64,000 bases of DNA, from positions 6,522,501 to 6,586,500 of the forward strand of contig JAZBRI010000003.1 of NCBI GenBank assembly GCA_036874045.1, read 5' to 3'. Every line of letters begins with the position of its first letter. Positions within the stretch are counted from its first letter, which is position 1. The stretch is from Cymodocea nodosa. Lineage: Eukaryota; Streptophyta; Magnoliopsida; Alismatales; Cymodoceaceae. A program made the translations under genes and the position numbers. Under the pieces are notes generated by a model, which saw only the letters and a list, made by a program, of their open reading frames with translations, ran no database searches and was not told the DNA's origin. Positions 38,501 to 50,602 of this stretch are shown in pieces.

Positions 38501-39118
38501 AAATATTTTTAATTATTGGATAGTTAGCTACAGTAACTCTCTGATTTCTTTCAAAGGTTCCAACTATTGTCTTCTTATTTTAACACGTGCATAATAGAGT
38601 GACTTAAGTTTCGGATAGTTCATTCTATAACCTTCCGATAACATTCTGTTTTTCAGATAGTTATCTCTCCTAACTTTCCAAAAAGTCTTCTAAGCTTCTA
38701 ATTGAATTTCTAGACATGTGAAATTAACTGACTTAAGTTCTCAAATGGTTAAATCTCTTAACTTTTCGATTTCCTTGATCTTTCGAATAGTTAGCTCCTT
38801 AACTCTTTGATTTTCCAAAGTAATCATCTTATTAACTTTCTGAAGGCCCCTTTATTTTCAGATAGTTATCCTTTTAACTATCCAAAGATATTTCTGCTGT
38901 TTTTAAATGGTCTTCTGGAAACTTAAACATTTAATCTTCCAATTTTCTTCTTCTTTCGGATACATAAGCTTTAACCTATGTTGTAACTATCTAAAGTTCC
39001 TATATCTATTTATTTACCTTCTGATCTTTAGTATGTTGAACTATCTTGAGATATCTGTGAAATACATTTTGTTTCCTCACACAGGTTTTTGCATTATCAA
39101 AATACAAGGGTTTTAACA
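35529..39118. mobile_element. Solo LTR of another family, inserted in gypsy-2 pol
   Basis: It runs from TGTTAAGATCG to GGTTTTAACA; the ends TGTTAA and TTAACA are perfect inverses. Flanks AAACT (35524-35528) and AGACT (39119-39123) fit a 5 bp target duplication with one change, and the gypsy-2 frame (...WVS on one side, IVPKKF on the other) continues across it. Near the left end lies CTCACTAGAGGGGGGGTGAA, a block common near the start of copia-type LTRs. Without the nested LTR at 35698-37893 it is about 1.39 kb. It holds many short words such as 'gagctttcagg.tgaagctc' (37990-38060) and GGATAGTTA. Orientation is not sure. Confidence 0.8.
35698..37888 (+). mobile_element. Solo LTR, TGTTTAG family, exact TTCAC target duplication
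   Basis: The 2191 bp copy starts TGTTTAGAATG and ends ATACAAACA, flanked by TTCAC at 35693-35697 and 37889-37893. Three CACGTG cores lie at 36194, 36313 and 36452. A 10 bp hairpin AACTATCCAA/TTGGATAGTT spans 36367-36400, and a CCGTTGAGTTA/TAATTCAACGG hairpin 37588-37613 (one mismatch). It sits inside another solo LTR, so it is younger than that and than gypsy-2. No coding content; frames in it are chance. Confidence 0.92.
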
Positions 39119-39850
39119 AGACTAACCCATATACTATCAGATATTAATTAAATTATTTCATTATTGAGTTATTTCACTATTTCTTGTTTTACTACTTTTA
39201 TATTAGGATTTAAACATCTTTGAGCATCTCTTCTTGGTTGAGCATTTTCTTTTAAATAAATCCTATGTTGACAAATTGTTGGACTTTTATCTTTAATATC
39301 AGCCATTGTCAAACCTAAAGCATTTTTATTTTCTTTCAATAAACTCAACAACTTATCTTCTTATTCTTGAGAAAGATTTGAAGTTATAATTACAGACAAT
39401 GTCTTATCTTTTCCTAAATATTCATATTTTAAATCTTCTAGAAGAGTTTTAAGTTCTAATTGAGATGTTTCTAAGCAAAGAGATTCATTTCTAGCACCTT
39501 GATGAGAATTTTCTAAACTCATACTATTCATATTTTCTTCATTAATAATTTGTTCTCCTATTCCTTCATTTAAATTTACATCATCTTCTTCCTCATATTC
39601 TATAAAGTTTATTAAATTTACTTGAAGTTCTTCATTTTTTTTTTACTTTAGATTGAAAAATATTTAAATTTAACTCACAATCTTCTATAAAGTTTATTAA
39701 ATTCAACAATTTGTTTATCAATAATGGGTGTCTTAAACTCATTTCCTGATCTAAGGGTAACAAAAACATCCATTGGTTTTTCTAGATTTTTAGATTATTC
39801 TAGTTGATATGGAAATAATTCTTCTTTTTAGCAATTAAGACATTTTCTAC
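39119..39850 (-). pseudogene. gypsy-2 RT tether; protease missing
   Basis: Minus-strand pieces read LKTLLEDLKYEYLGKDKTL, VIITSNLSQE, LLSLLKENKNALGLTMADIKDKS, QHRIYLKENAQPRRDAQRCLNPN and VVKQEIVK. These are the same tether as in gypsy-1 and lead into the RT. Between this and the zinc knuckle there are only about 400 bases of Lys/Glu/Asn-rich linker. No DLGA or LILGRxFL motif is seen, so the protease has been deleted. Confidence 0.75.
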
Positions 39851-40309
39851 TCATTCTACAAAATTATCACTAAGGTCAATAATTTTAGGAAGAGAAGTAT
39901 TGTTTATAGTTTGATAGTCTATTACATTACTGCTCTCATCTTTTAATATCCTAGTAATTTCATTAATTTTATCTCTCAATGCTTCTATTCTTTCTACAAA
40001 ATTAATTTCTTGACTTACATTAATATCTTCAGTACTTACATATACTCCAACATAATTGATATTGTCATTCTCAGTTTTGTTAAAATTACCTACACAAGGC
40101 ACAAATTGATTTAAAGGTTCACATGGGGCAATAGAATGTACTACATTAATCTCATAACTTGAAGTTCCATAGTTATTTACATGATTCATATGCCCGTATT
40201 TTTCTAAAGGTTCATATAATAAACATTCAGATACAACATGTCCTTGAATATAACATTTACTACATACGAGGACATGACTAAAATCAAAGGAATGAAAATT
40301 ACTACCCAT
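39851..40309 (-). pseudogene. gypsy-2 gag remnant with intact CCHC zinc knuckle
   Basis: The 152-codon frame has CSKCYIQGHVVSEC near residues 16-29, a full CX2CX4HX4C knuckle for RNA binding. The rest is polar, with GTSSYEINVVHS and a helical part VERIEALRDKINEITRILKD that may form a coiled coil. The primer site is only about 110 bases upstream, so no capsid part exists here either. It ends at a stop 540 bases before the tether. Confidence 0.75.
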
Positions 40310-40415
40310 TTCTAATTCTATTGAAAATTGCTAAGCTACAATTTTTCAAATTACTAAAAATTAAGGTTAATTAAGATCAATAAGTTATTACTTTAAAATT
40401 TAAACTATCACACTA

Positions 40416-40435
40416 ATTCCCTAGCAACGACGCAA
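40416..40435 (-). other. Primer-binding site of gypsy-2, tRNA-Asp type, decayed
   Basis: The minus reading TTGCGTCGTTGCTAGGGAAT matches TGGCGCCGTTGCCGGGGAAT with a few changes, mostly of C-to-T and G-to-A type. It marks the 5' border of the internal region. Confidence 0.65.
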
Positions 40436-40439
40436 AAAA

Positions 40440-41694
40440 TTTAATTAAATGTTTTTATGTTCTCATGCTATTATATAGCCATTGACTTGAGTGTTCAAGT
40501 TCTAAATGCTTTAATTTAATAGATGTAATTTATACAATCAATTATCACTTTAGTCGATTATAGTTTAGTTTAAATGATTAAAAAGTTGTCTCCTCAGGTA
40601 ATTAAGGATTTTTTAATTTTATAGCATTTAATTAATTTTTACACCACTTAATTCACCTTATAACGGTAGTTACATAAAATTCTTAAGTTCTATGATTTTG
40701 TAATTCTCTGATTTTAATAATTTTACTGAAATTCAAGGGTTCAATAAATTATATAAGAAATGTTTCAAAATCATTGATTAGTGATTAATTAGAGAAATTT
40801 ATTATCTTTAATTAATGTTTTATATTAAAAGCATAACTTTAGTTAATAGTTGATATTTGGCTAGAGGATCGTCTATTAACTTTAATGAATTAATTCTTTA
40901 AGCATAATACTTTAAATTTTATGAAATTGGTGACAATTAAAAACTCCAAAAGTGAATTATCTTTAGATGATTAACTTAAATTTTGAGGTGGGATATTTAT
41001 ATATATATATATATATTTCTTTTAGATAACTGCTTGAAATACAAATACTGACTTAATATATATAAATCACAATACTTAAATAACTATTGCAAACACATAA
41101 AGCACACTTAATACTTGGTTGAATACAGAAAGGATTTTTAAAATTTCTACAAGTTCTATGTTATTGAAGAAGTATTGTAGAAAATTCCTTAAATACGTTA
41201 AGCATTTAAACCATTTAACATACAATAAATAACTAAGATAAATTTTTGTTAAATAGATTTAGATAAATTCAGAAAGTTTACAAACTGTTTATAAGTTTCC
41301 CACTATTGTGAAGTCTTATAGTGAAGTTTAATGTATTTTGAAACTCATCCAAATATGTTTAACATATGCATTAACAATAATATAAATTTTACCAACAATT
41401 TTAGCATCCAAGAGTCACTTTGAATATTTGAAATTGCTAGATGTTGAAGTGCAGGCCTACTATTGAGTCAGTTGCTCCTTCAGAAGTTGAAATTGAATTG
41501 TTGTTCATGTAGGAATCCTTAAGGTTGAAGAGAGGTACCCACTACTAAGCACGTCACTCTTGTAGAAATCTCCAATTCTTCTCTTCACACACTAGTTTTT
41601 GAAATTTTTTGTGGATCACCCTTGATCTTCGAGCCTAATGTCCATTTTATAATTCTTCTCTATGATCTCACTTTCTTTTATCATCTAATAGAGG
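40440..41694 (-). repeat. Probable 5' LTR (or part) of gypsy-2
   Basis: This AT-rich, gene-free stretch starts just outside the primer site. It includes a (TA)n run at 40991-41014 and 'ttaattaatt' words. It does not resemble the TGTTTAG LTRs, so gypsy-2 belongs to a different LTR family although its pol is similar. The outer end is masked by the insertion at 41695. Confidence 0.4.
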
Positions 41695-42902
41695 TATTAG
41701 GAATTTTGTTTTGATAATACATATTTTATTAAAGTCTATAATTAAGTCTAAATAAGTCTAACAGTCATATAGTTAGGAATTAATGAGTTTTAAAAGTTGT
41801 ATAGTTATAAGTTAACATTTCTATTTAGTCAAAAAATAGTGTTAAAAACTCATATAGTTAAGTTATCTATATGTGTGTTTTTAATGTTTTAAGTTTTTAC
41901 GTATTTTTCATGTGTGTTTTTAATGTTTTAAGTTTTTACGTATTTTTCATGTGTGTTCGGTAATGAAAATCGAAGAGTTAGATAACTATTTGAATTTTTA
42001 TATGCATAGAAAGATAACATTTTGAGTATTATAAAATGACTAACGAACAGATAAGTTTTCTTGTTTCAGTCACGTATTTTGTAGGTGCAAAAACTCAAAG
42101 AGTTATAGATAAACATTTGAGTTTTTATAAGACTTAAAGAATAAGTGTTCAATTAAAGTGGTGACTTAAAAGATATTCTACAAATCTCTACAAAGAAGAA
42201 TTCTTGATGGATCTATGATATGAGATTGTGGAAATTCAAAATGCTAATGGGGATAGTGGAAATTCAAAATCAGAAATGGACATAGTGAAAATTCAGAAAG
42301 ACAGTGGAGAACGTGGATAATTTAAATTTGAATTAATACATGAGATTATGGATTATGGATGAAGTAGATGAACATGTTGAACATGAAGTCATAGTTTGAT
42401 TATTATAAAGAGAGGGTACAAGCTACACTACAAAAAAATCTCAATCCCAATCTCCAATCCCAAAGTCAATCCCAAGTCGAAGTATTCAATTTAGAATATT
42501 CAAATCTAGAAAAAATTCTCCAACATTAGAAGAAGTTTGAATTTCAAGCAAATTCAAAAAAGAAACTGCAATGTAAGAAGTCTAGGAAATTTGACAATAG
42601 GAGAAGAGATACAGAAGCTAAGCAACAAGATAGAAAAGGAGCTACGTGCATAAAGTTTAGGTTTAGCTATACAATTCAAATAAAGTTAGAATAAGGATTT
42701 TATTTTCTTTGAATTGTATCTTAGACTATATTGTATCAGAACTATCAAGTAGGGAATTGTGTTGAAAAGTAATTGTAAATTCTGTCTTTATTCAATAAAG
42801 ATTAGAATTTTATTTGTGAGTGTTTTGTACTATTGTTTTATCCGTTAGAAATTTTTAATTTCTAAAGACATAATTCACCCCCTTCTTGTGATACTACGAT
42901 CC
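41695..42902 (+). mobile_element. Copia-type solo LTR, plus strand
   Basis: It starts TATTAGGAATTTTGTTTTGA (TGTTAG in other copies) and ends in 'cacccccttcttgtgatactacgatcc'. It matches the minus-strand LTR at 59435-60727 along its length and the fragment at 527-1170. AGAG words lie on both sides but a clean target duplication was not found. It includes a 38 bp exact local duplication 'catgtgtgtttttaatgtttt' around 41870-41950. No internal region follows, so solo. Confidence 0.75.
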
Positions 42903-42954
42903 TAAAAGAGTCATTCTTTCTTATCTTCTAACTATAATTGAGTGGTTATGCACT

Positions 42955-45900
42955 TGTTTAGAATGAAAATTGCATAATATTAGTGGTTAATGAATGGTTA
43001 ATTGCATGCTATTTAGCTTATCATATAAGAATTAAGTCATTATGTCATAATTATACGATTACATGCCTTAATTATAGAATATGCATAATTTCAAAGAATT
43101 AGTGATTAATTAAAATATCATTTCTGAATGATTGAAAATCTAGTTTACGTGTGGTTTTATAGTATTAAACATGGCATGTTTTATTTTTTACGTATTTGTA
43201 TCATATATAGTGCACGGTAACAAATTGTTGAGTTAGTGTTCTTTTTGTAAAAAATCACGTGACAACTCATTGAGTTATAGGTTTAAAGGGAAAAAAAGAT
43301 CACGTGAGAACCTGTTGAGTTAGCGAACAAAACTATAAATTGTATATCTGAACTTGTTAAGTTAGCATTATACACGTGTTGAATTCAAAGTTTACTAATG
43401 TTATATTATGTCATGTGAGTTGCACATGTTTAACTCGTTAAGTTAACATAACTATATACATTAAGTTGTTTAATTAAATACTAAGGTAACACATTAGATT
43501 AATGTTATAAACTTATAAGTTATTTCTTTATTGTATGTGATACATATATTATTATTTATATATAAGTCTATTGAGTTAAGTTTAACTCAATGAGGTTGGT
43601 TCGTTGAGTTATAGTTAAGTCAACAGAGTAAGTTTGTTGAGTTACACTAACTCCATGGACCAATTATTTTTCTAATCTTTGACTCTGAACAATTGCAAGA
43701 AATTCAAGGAAAATCACATTGCATGAATCACACCATGATCTAAATTGTGGAATGAAGAAGTAATCACTATCGTTGATGCGAAGAAAGGAAATCCAACCAG
43801 TCATATAGGTGGAAGTTAGAAAGGGTCAGATGTTCCTTGAGCTCCTATCAACACCACCATCCACCATCTATTGAAGGTTTGTAAGGATACTTTCTAGATG
43901 TCGGGTCGATTCGAAGTCAAATATGATGATTAACAACTACTGTGAGGAGTGATCGCGCCACAAGAAATGAAGCCATTTTCACCAAGCACCGATTCATTTC
44001 TCAAGAGACAGTAAAGTTTTTAGCCTTGATTTCAGGTTGATGCTGTTATACTGAAGAGGAGATCAACTTACAAAAGTCTAGATTCGCAATCTAGTAGGGA
44101 GAGGAGTATTTGATAGTAAGTGATTAAGTTTTCAATGGTGTAATCGCATCGCATGTAGTGATGGAAGTTTTCTTACTGTTAATAGAGAATTTTACCTTTT
44201 ACCATTCACTCATCTAAAGGAACAAAAACAAAACAAAACTCATTATTTGTGTTTTATACTTATTAAATCTATGTTGTATCCTTTGTATTTATATTATAAG
44301 TACTGTTTAATGTTTATTAAATTTCAGTTATAGAAAATCGTATTATAGTACAAATCTCTGAAATCTTGATTTAAGAATCTATTGTTTGGATTTATTGCAT
44401 GCTAGAATCGATAAATGATAGATGTAAAATGAATTAGTGTTTAGAATGAAAAAGTGCATATTATTAACGGTTAAATGATGGTTAATTGCATAATATTTAG
44501 CTTATCATATAAGAATTAAGCTATTATGTTAAATTGCATTGTTATATGCTTTAATTGAAGAATTTGCTTAATGTGGGGGAATTAATGTTAATTTAGTACA
44601 TTTATGAACTGTCGGTAAGTTGCAAGTTGTGAAATTCTTAAGTATCCTAATTTTCTGATATTTTGGACAGTTATGTTTAACATACCGAACAGATTCAGAA
44701 GTTATGTTTAACATACCGAACAAATTCGGACAGTTATGTTTAACAGACCGAACATGTATCGGATAGTTATGTTTAAATTGCCGAACAGTTATGTTTTGAG
44801 AGAATATTTTATTATTTCCTGAAGTACACGTGTCGAAACCATAATGAATGACTTAAGTGAACTTTCAGTGAGTTATCTATAACTATCCAAAATTGCAGCT
44901 GGGCATCGGATAGTTATCCTTGTAACTCTCTGAAATCTCTTTTTATTTATAAAATAGCTGAGGACACGTGTCAGGTTCTGGGAAATTGACTTAAGTGGAT
45001 TTTCGGTGAGTTAGCTGTAACTATCCGAAATGCATCTGAGCATCGGATAGTTAGACTTGTAACTCTTCGAAATGTTATTTTATGATTAAACTACTGCTGA
45101 CACGTGTTGAGATCTGGTAGATTTACTTAAGTTATATATCGGTGAGTTATTTGTAACTATCCGAAATGCATCTGAGCATCGGATAGTTAAGTTTATAAGT
45201 ATCTGAAATGTACCTGAGCATCGGATAGTTAAATTTATGCATGTGTTGAATTTAAATGCTTTAGAATATCACGTGAGATGCACATGTTTAACTCGTTAAG
45301 TTAGCATAACTATACGCGTTGAGTTACATGAATATTACACTAAGGTAACGCGTTATGTTAGCAGCTTATTTCTTTATATTTTCTAATATGCCACTGTAGC
45401 GGTTGCAAAAACAGATAGTTGGAAGAGAAAAACCATGTTTGCACGTATCACGCAGGAATTCAATCACGTAGGGAGAAGAAAACATCGCCGTTGATATGAA
45501 TGAAGGAAATCCAACTGACCATTCAAGTAGAAGCAGTTACTACTGAAGAAATATAAAAGAAAAGAAGAAAAAAAGAAGAAAGTGTGTGTGATCGATGGGC
45601 GGACAGTGTGTGTAGAGGAGGATCGACGTCGCAATTCTCTGAAGTACCACACCAACCATCATCATCACTATCATCACCACACCATAATCACCAACCATCG
45701 GAGGTCTGTGAGGATACTTGCCTGATGTTGGGTCGATTCCGAGCCAAACACAGTGCCTGACAACCACTGTGAGAAGTGATCGCGTCGCGGGAAGGGAAGC
45801 CATTTTCACCAAGCGCCGACTCATATTTTAGGAGATCGTAAAGCTTTTAGCCTTAGCATCGGGTTGATGCCTGTATGCTGAAGAGGAGATCATCTTGCAA

Positions 45901-47129
45901 TTCTAGACTCGCAATTCTATAGGGAGAGGAGACAGATTGTAAGTGGTTTAATTTTCAATGGTGTAATCGCGTTGCAAGTAGTGTCGTAAGTATTTACTGT
46001 CAAGTGAGATTACTTTACATTTCACCTGTCGCCCATTTCCATGCTCATATTAAAACAAAAATACCAAAAATAATTTATCTATGTTTGTATATTGTATTTG
46101 AGTGTTGTATTGTTTGTGTTGTATCGTGATTAATGTTATCTTTGTCAGTGTTGTGATTGTTTTATGTTTATTTTAGTTTTACAGTTTACTGAAATTGGTT
46201 TGTTCAAAAGACTTAAAGATTTTAATGGTTACTGTTTGAATTATCTTAATGTTAGTATTGCTCAATGATAAATCCAATGTTAACTAACCTTAAAGAGCTT
46301 AATTGATGTTATTTACAATCTATGGAATCACCTAATGGTTGGCCGAATTCCTCTGTAAATAGTAGTATTAAATAGAAAAGACATGCTCATGGAGTTAAAT
46401 TAAGTCCACGAGTTTAGTCCGATGAGTTAGCCATAACTCAACGAACTTAGTCCGTTGAGTTAACTATAAATCAACGGAGAGCTTATTGAATATATAAATT
46501 TGATTTTTAACAAACGAACAGTTCTCAAGTTCGTCAGCAATTCCCTATTGGATCGACCTGTACTTGCACACTGATATAATAGACACTGTGCACTTGCAGT
46601 TAAAGTACAAATTGGAATTAATATCTAAATTGTATTAAAGGTTGTTTGTTTACTTCTAAAAGAGAGAATAGACATAAAGATAAATTAATTAAGTAAAAAT
46701 AGAAGTAACAAATCCAAGTTTTTCTAGTGTAGTACTGGGAAAACCCAAACAATTAGCATTCAAGAGCTTAATTGATGTTGTTTGTAAATATAGAATCGCC
46801 CAATGGATGGTCGTATTCTATTGCAAACTACAATTCTAATTTAAAGTTACCTAAGAGCTCGTTGAGTTGAGTAAACATAACTCAACAAGGTAAGTTTGTT
46901 GAGTTAACTATAAATCAATAGAGTGAACATATTGTGAATATACATTATATCCTAGTTATGAAAATTTATTAAGCAAAGTGATTTTGATAGTTCTTTATGG
47001 GTTTGAGTTGTGCTTGCACACTTATACAATAGATGTGCACTTACAATTAATTTAACAGATTGGATTTAATATCTTGTTTGTGAAAATTATTTGTTACTTA
47101 TAAAAAAATACACTTAAGCAAACAAAATA
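42955..47129 (+). mobile_element. Outer solo LTR, TGTTTAG family, GCACT target duplication
   Basis: The LTR starts TGTTTAGAATG and ends ...AACAAAATA (CA expected), flanked by GCACT at 42950-42954 and 47130-47134. It is split at 44437 by a second family member. Its own length is about 1.86 kb. It keeps the GTTGAGTTA words, the 'atcaacaccaccatccacc' block and the 'tacaatagatgtgcacttacaattaa' block but has lost most AACTATCC words. Diverged from the inner copy, as expected of an older insertion. Confidence 0.8.
44438..46751 (+). mobile_element. Solo LTR, TGTTTAG family, exact ATTAG target duplication (best copy)
   Basis: At 2314 bp this is the fullest copy: TGTTTAGAATG to CCCAAACA, flanked by ATTAG at 44433-44437 and 46752-46756. 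Features in order: three tandem ~30 bp units CAGTTATGTTTAACATACCGAAC (split by spaces here: CAGTTATGTTTAACA then TACCGAAC) at 44665-44790; CACGTG cores at 44827, 44965, 45101 and 45270; hairpins AACTATCCGA/TCGGATAGTT at 45019-45052 and 45155-45188, with a weaker one at 44881-44914; a leader region with CACACCAACC; and GTTGAGTTA hairpin words near 46440. No coding frame with a domain. Confidence 0.92.
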
Positions 47130-47193
47130 GCACTATATTTCAAAATAAAACAATAATAAACAAGAAAGCACATGAAAAACTTAAGTTTCATGT

Positions 47194-50100
47194 TGTTGGC
47201 TTAAACATAATTTTTATAAGTAAACGAACATTTTCTGAATAACATTTTAAATTCAATAAATCCGTTCATTTAATTTATAGTAAGCGCATAGTGTCAGTTG
47301 TATAAGTGTGTAAGAACAAGTTGAATCCATAAAGAGTGGTTGAAATTAGATTCTAAGTTGCTATAGATAGAGTGTAGTGTTCATTGACTAAAATGCTCAC
47401 TCTATTAAATTACAGCTTAACTCAACGAACTAAACAAGCAATTTGGTAACTTACTATTATTACTGTTGATTGCATAGGAATGCATCTATCCATTGGGCTA
47501 TCCCATAAAATGCAAACAATACCCTTACACTCTTCAAATGCTACTTATATTAGATTTAACATTGAGTAATTTTAGCATTCAAATACTTCAAATAATAAAC
47601 AAATCAAACACGATTTTAGATATTTAAACTAACTGGTTTCAAGATTTACTCATACGATTTTGTACTAACTGACTAAAATAAACACGCAACATTTAATAAT
47701 TACTAACAAACAATACAAACATAAATGACACAAACATAGAACATCAATAAGTGAAAGTAAACTGTTTGGTTTGAATTTCGTTTGCTTTAATTATATGTTC
47801 ATAATTTCTTTTAGAAGTAAACAAATAATCTTCACAACTTAGATATTAACTCCAATTTGTTTTTAACTGCAAGAGCACAATGTCTATTGCATAAATGTGT
47901 AAGTACAAGTTGATCTCATAAAGATTGAGTAAAAACTTTATACTACTTTGCTTTTTACAACCAGAGTTTTATGTGTTAAATTACATTCTCCGTTGACTTA
48001 CTACTAACTCAACGAAATTAGTTCATTGAGTTATAGCTAACACAACAGATTACCCTTGTAGACTTAAGTTAACTCCATGAGCCTACCTAGTAACTTCCAA
48101 TTAAATTTGCTGTTTTACAAAGGAATTCAGTCAGCCATTGGGCGATTCCACAAAATGTAAACAACATCCATTAAGCTTTTAATGTTAGTTTATACAATAT
48201 TTATCATTAATAAACACTAACATTTAGATATTTCAAATAGTAACTATATTAATCAAGATTTTAGAATTGCATACGAACGAGTTTTAGTAATTAGTAAAAC
48301 TATTTTCTGTTTTTTGGAATGAGATAAACATAAAACATTCAATAATACTAACAATACTAAATAAATGGTACAACACTAATTTGATAAATATAAAAACATA
48401 TAATGAGTTTTTGGTTTGTTTTTGTTATGATATGTTCCTGAAGATGAATGAAATGTGAAATGTAAAATTCTCTATTGACAGTAAAAACTTCCATTATTAC
48501 ATGCGACATAATTACACAACTGAAAACTTAATCACTTACTATCATGCATCTCTCTCCCTATAGAATCGCAAACCAAAACTTGTAAGTTGATCTTCTCTTC
48601 AGTATATTGGCATCAACCCAAAACCAAGGCTAGAAGCTTTATTATCTCTTGAGAGATAATTCAGTACTTAGTAAAAATGGTTTCACTTCTTACGACACGA
48701 TCACTCCTCACAATGATTGTTAGTCACTATGTTTGGCTTGGAATCAACCTGACATCTGAAAAGTATCTTCGCATACCTCCGATGGTTGGTGATTAGTGGT
48801 GGTGTTGTCGAGCTTCAAGGAACTACCGACGCTTCTTGTAGTTGGCACGGTTCTCTACCCTCTCTACCCCCTTCTTTGTTCTTCTACTCTTCTTTTTATA
48901 TTTCTTTTAGTAGTAATTACTTTCGACGAAATGACTGGTTGGATCTTCTTCCTTCAATTCTATGATGGTCATTTCTTCTTCATTCCATGATTTAAATCCT
49001 ACAAGATACGTGCAATTATGGTTTTCCTTCAAATTTCCTATTCCTACAACTGCTCACAATGGCATATTAAAAAATAACTAGTCTGTGGAGTTAGCGTAAC
49101 TCAATGGACTTACCTCGTTGAGTAAAGTTTAACTCAACGAACTTGATATATAAAATAATAATATAATTTATCACGTGCAATAAAGAAATAACTTATAAGC
49201 TTATAACATTAATATAACGTGTTACCTTAGTATTTAATCAAGTAACTCAACAAGTTAAACATGTGATATTTTTACACCTTTAAACTTGTAATTTAACGAG
49301 TTGGTACGTGATCCTTTTACAAAAAAAATACTAACTCAACGAGTTGATACCGTGTACTGTACATGATATAAATATATGCAAATAAAATGTATCATGCTTA
49401 ATACTATAAAACCACACTTAAATCAGATTTTCAATCTTTCAAAAATGATATTTAATTAACGTTAATTCTTTAAAATTATGCACATTCTTTAATTAAGGCA
49501 TGTAATCGTGTAATTATAATATAATGATTTAATTCTCATAAGATAAGCTAAATATAATACAATTAACCATTCGTTAACCATTAATATTATGCACTTTTTC
49601 ATTCTAAACATAAACATATTTTGTTCCTCAAGGTAGACGATTGAGATATGATAAACTCTCTATTGAAAATAAAAGACTTCCAACACTACATGCGATGTGG
49701 TTACACCTTTGAAAACCTAACCACTTATTGTCAAGTGCTCCTCTTCCTATTGGATTGCAAACCTAGTCTTTTGTAAGATGATATCCTCTTTAGCAAATTG
49801 ATATCAACTCAAAACCAAGGTTGGAAGCTTTAATTGTCTCCTAAGAGATGATTTGGTGTTTGGTGAAGAAACATTTCATTCTTGTGATGCGATCATTCCT
49901 TTATAGTGGTTGTTAGTCACCATGATTTGCTCGGAATCAACCCAACTCTGGAAATTATCCTCACAGACATTCAATGAATAATGGGTGGTGGTGGTAAGAG
50001 ATGTCTCAAGGAACATTCGACTTTTTTGCAATGAGCGTTGGTATCTACTCTCTTCTCTTCGTTTTTTTCCAATCCTTTTATATTTCTTTCTCATAATAAC

Positions 50101-50597
50101 TACTACCGCCAAAATAATTGGTCAGATTTTCCTTCATGAGTATCAACGATAATAATTACTTCTTTGTTCCATGATCGAGATCATGGCGTGACTTGTGCAA
50201 CATGATTTTCCTATGCATTTTCCACAAACTACTCACAATTACCCATTAGATAATAACTAGTCCGTGGAGTTAGAGTAACTTAACGGACTTACTCTGTTGA
50301 CTTAACTGTTAACTCAATGGACCAACTTTGTTAAGTTATAGCATAACTCAACAAACTCGTTTAGTTCTGTAGTTTAATAAAGTAATACATATATAACATT
50401 TAACAATTAATAGTATGCAAAAGAAGTAATTTCTAATCATTCATAAATGATACTTAATTAATGTTAATTCCTTCAAATTATGCATGTGACTTAATAAGTC
50501 TTATAATTGTGTAAATGTAAATGATAAGCTAAATATTATGCCATTAGTCATTCATTAACCACTAATATTAATATTATACATAATTTCATTTTAAACA
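47194..50597 (-). mobile_element. Outer solo LTR, TGTTTAG family, minus, CATGT target duplication
   Basis: The left end TGTTGGCTTAAACA and right end TTTTAAACA are flanked by CATGT at 47189-47193 and 50598-50602. It is interrupted by a second minus-strand copy at 47763. Its own length is about 1.55 kb. Contents match the other members in reverse. Frames inside (49876-50112) are chance. Confidence 0.82.
47763..49610 (-). mobile_element. Inner solo LTR, TGTTTAG family, minus, TAAAC target duplication
   Basis: It begins TGTTTGG and ends CTAAACA, flanked by TAAAC at 47758-47762 and 49611-49615. At 1848 bp it lacks the stretch with most AACTATCC hairpins but keeps the GTTGAGTTA words and a CACGTG site near 49165. 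It sits inside another minus-strand family member. Confidence 0.9.
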
Positions 50598-50602
50598 CAT
50601 GT

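Noticed and set aside
40991-41014. Functional meaning of the TA run
   Set aside because: A plain (TA)n microsatellite in AT-rich DNA.
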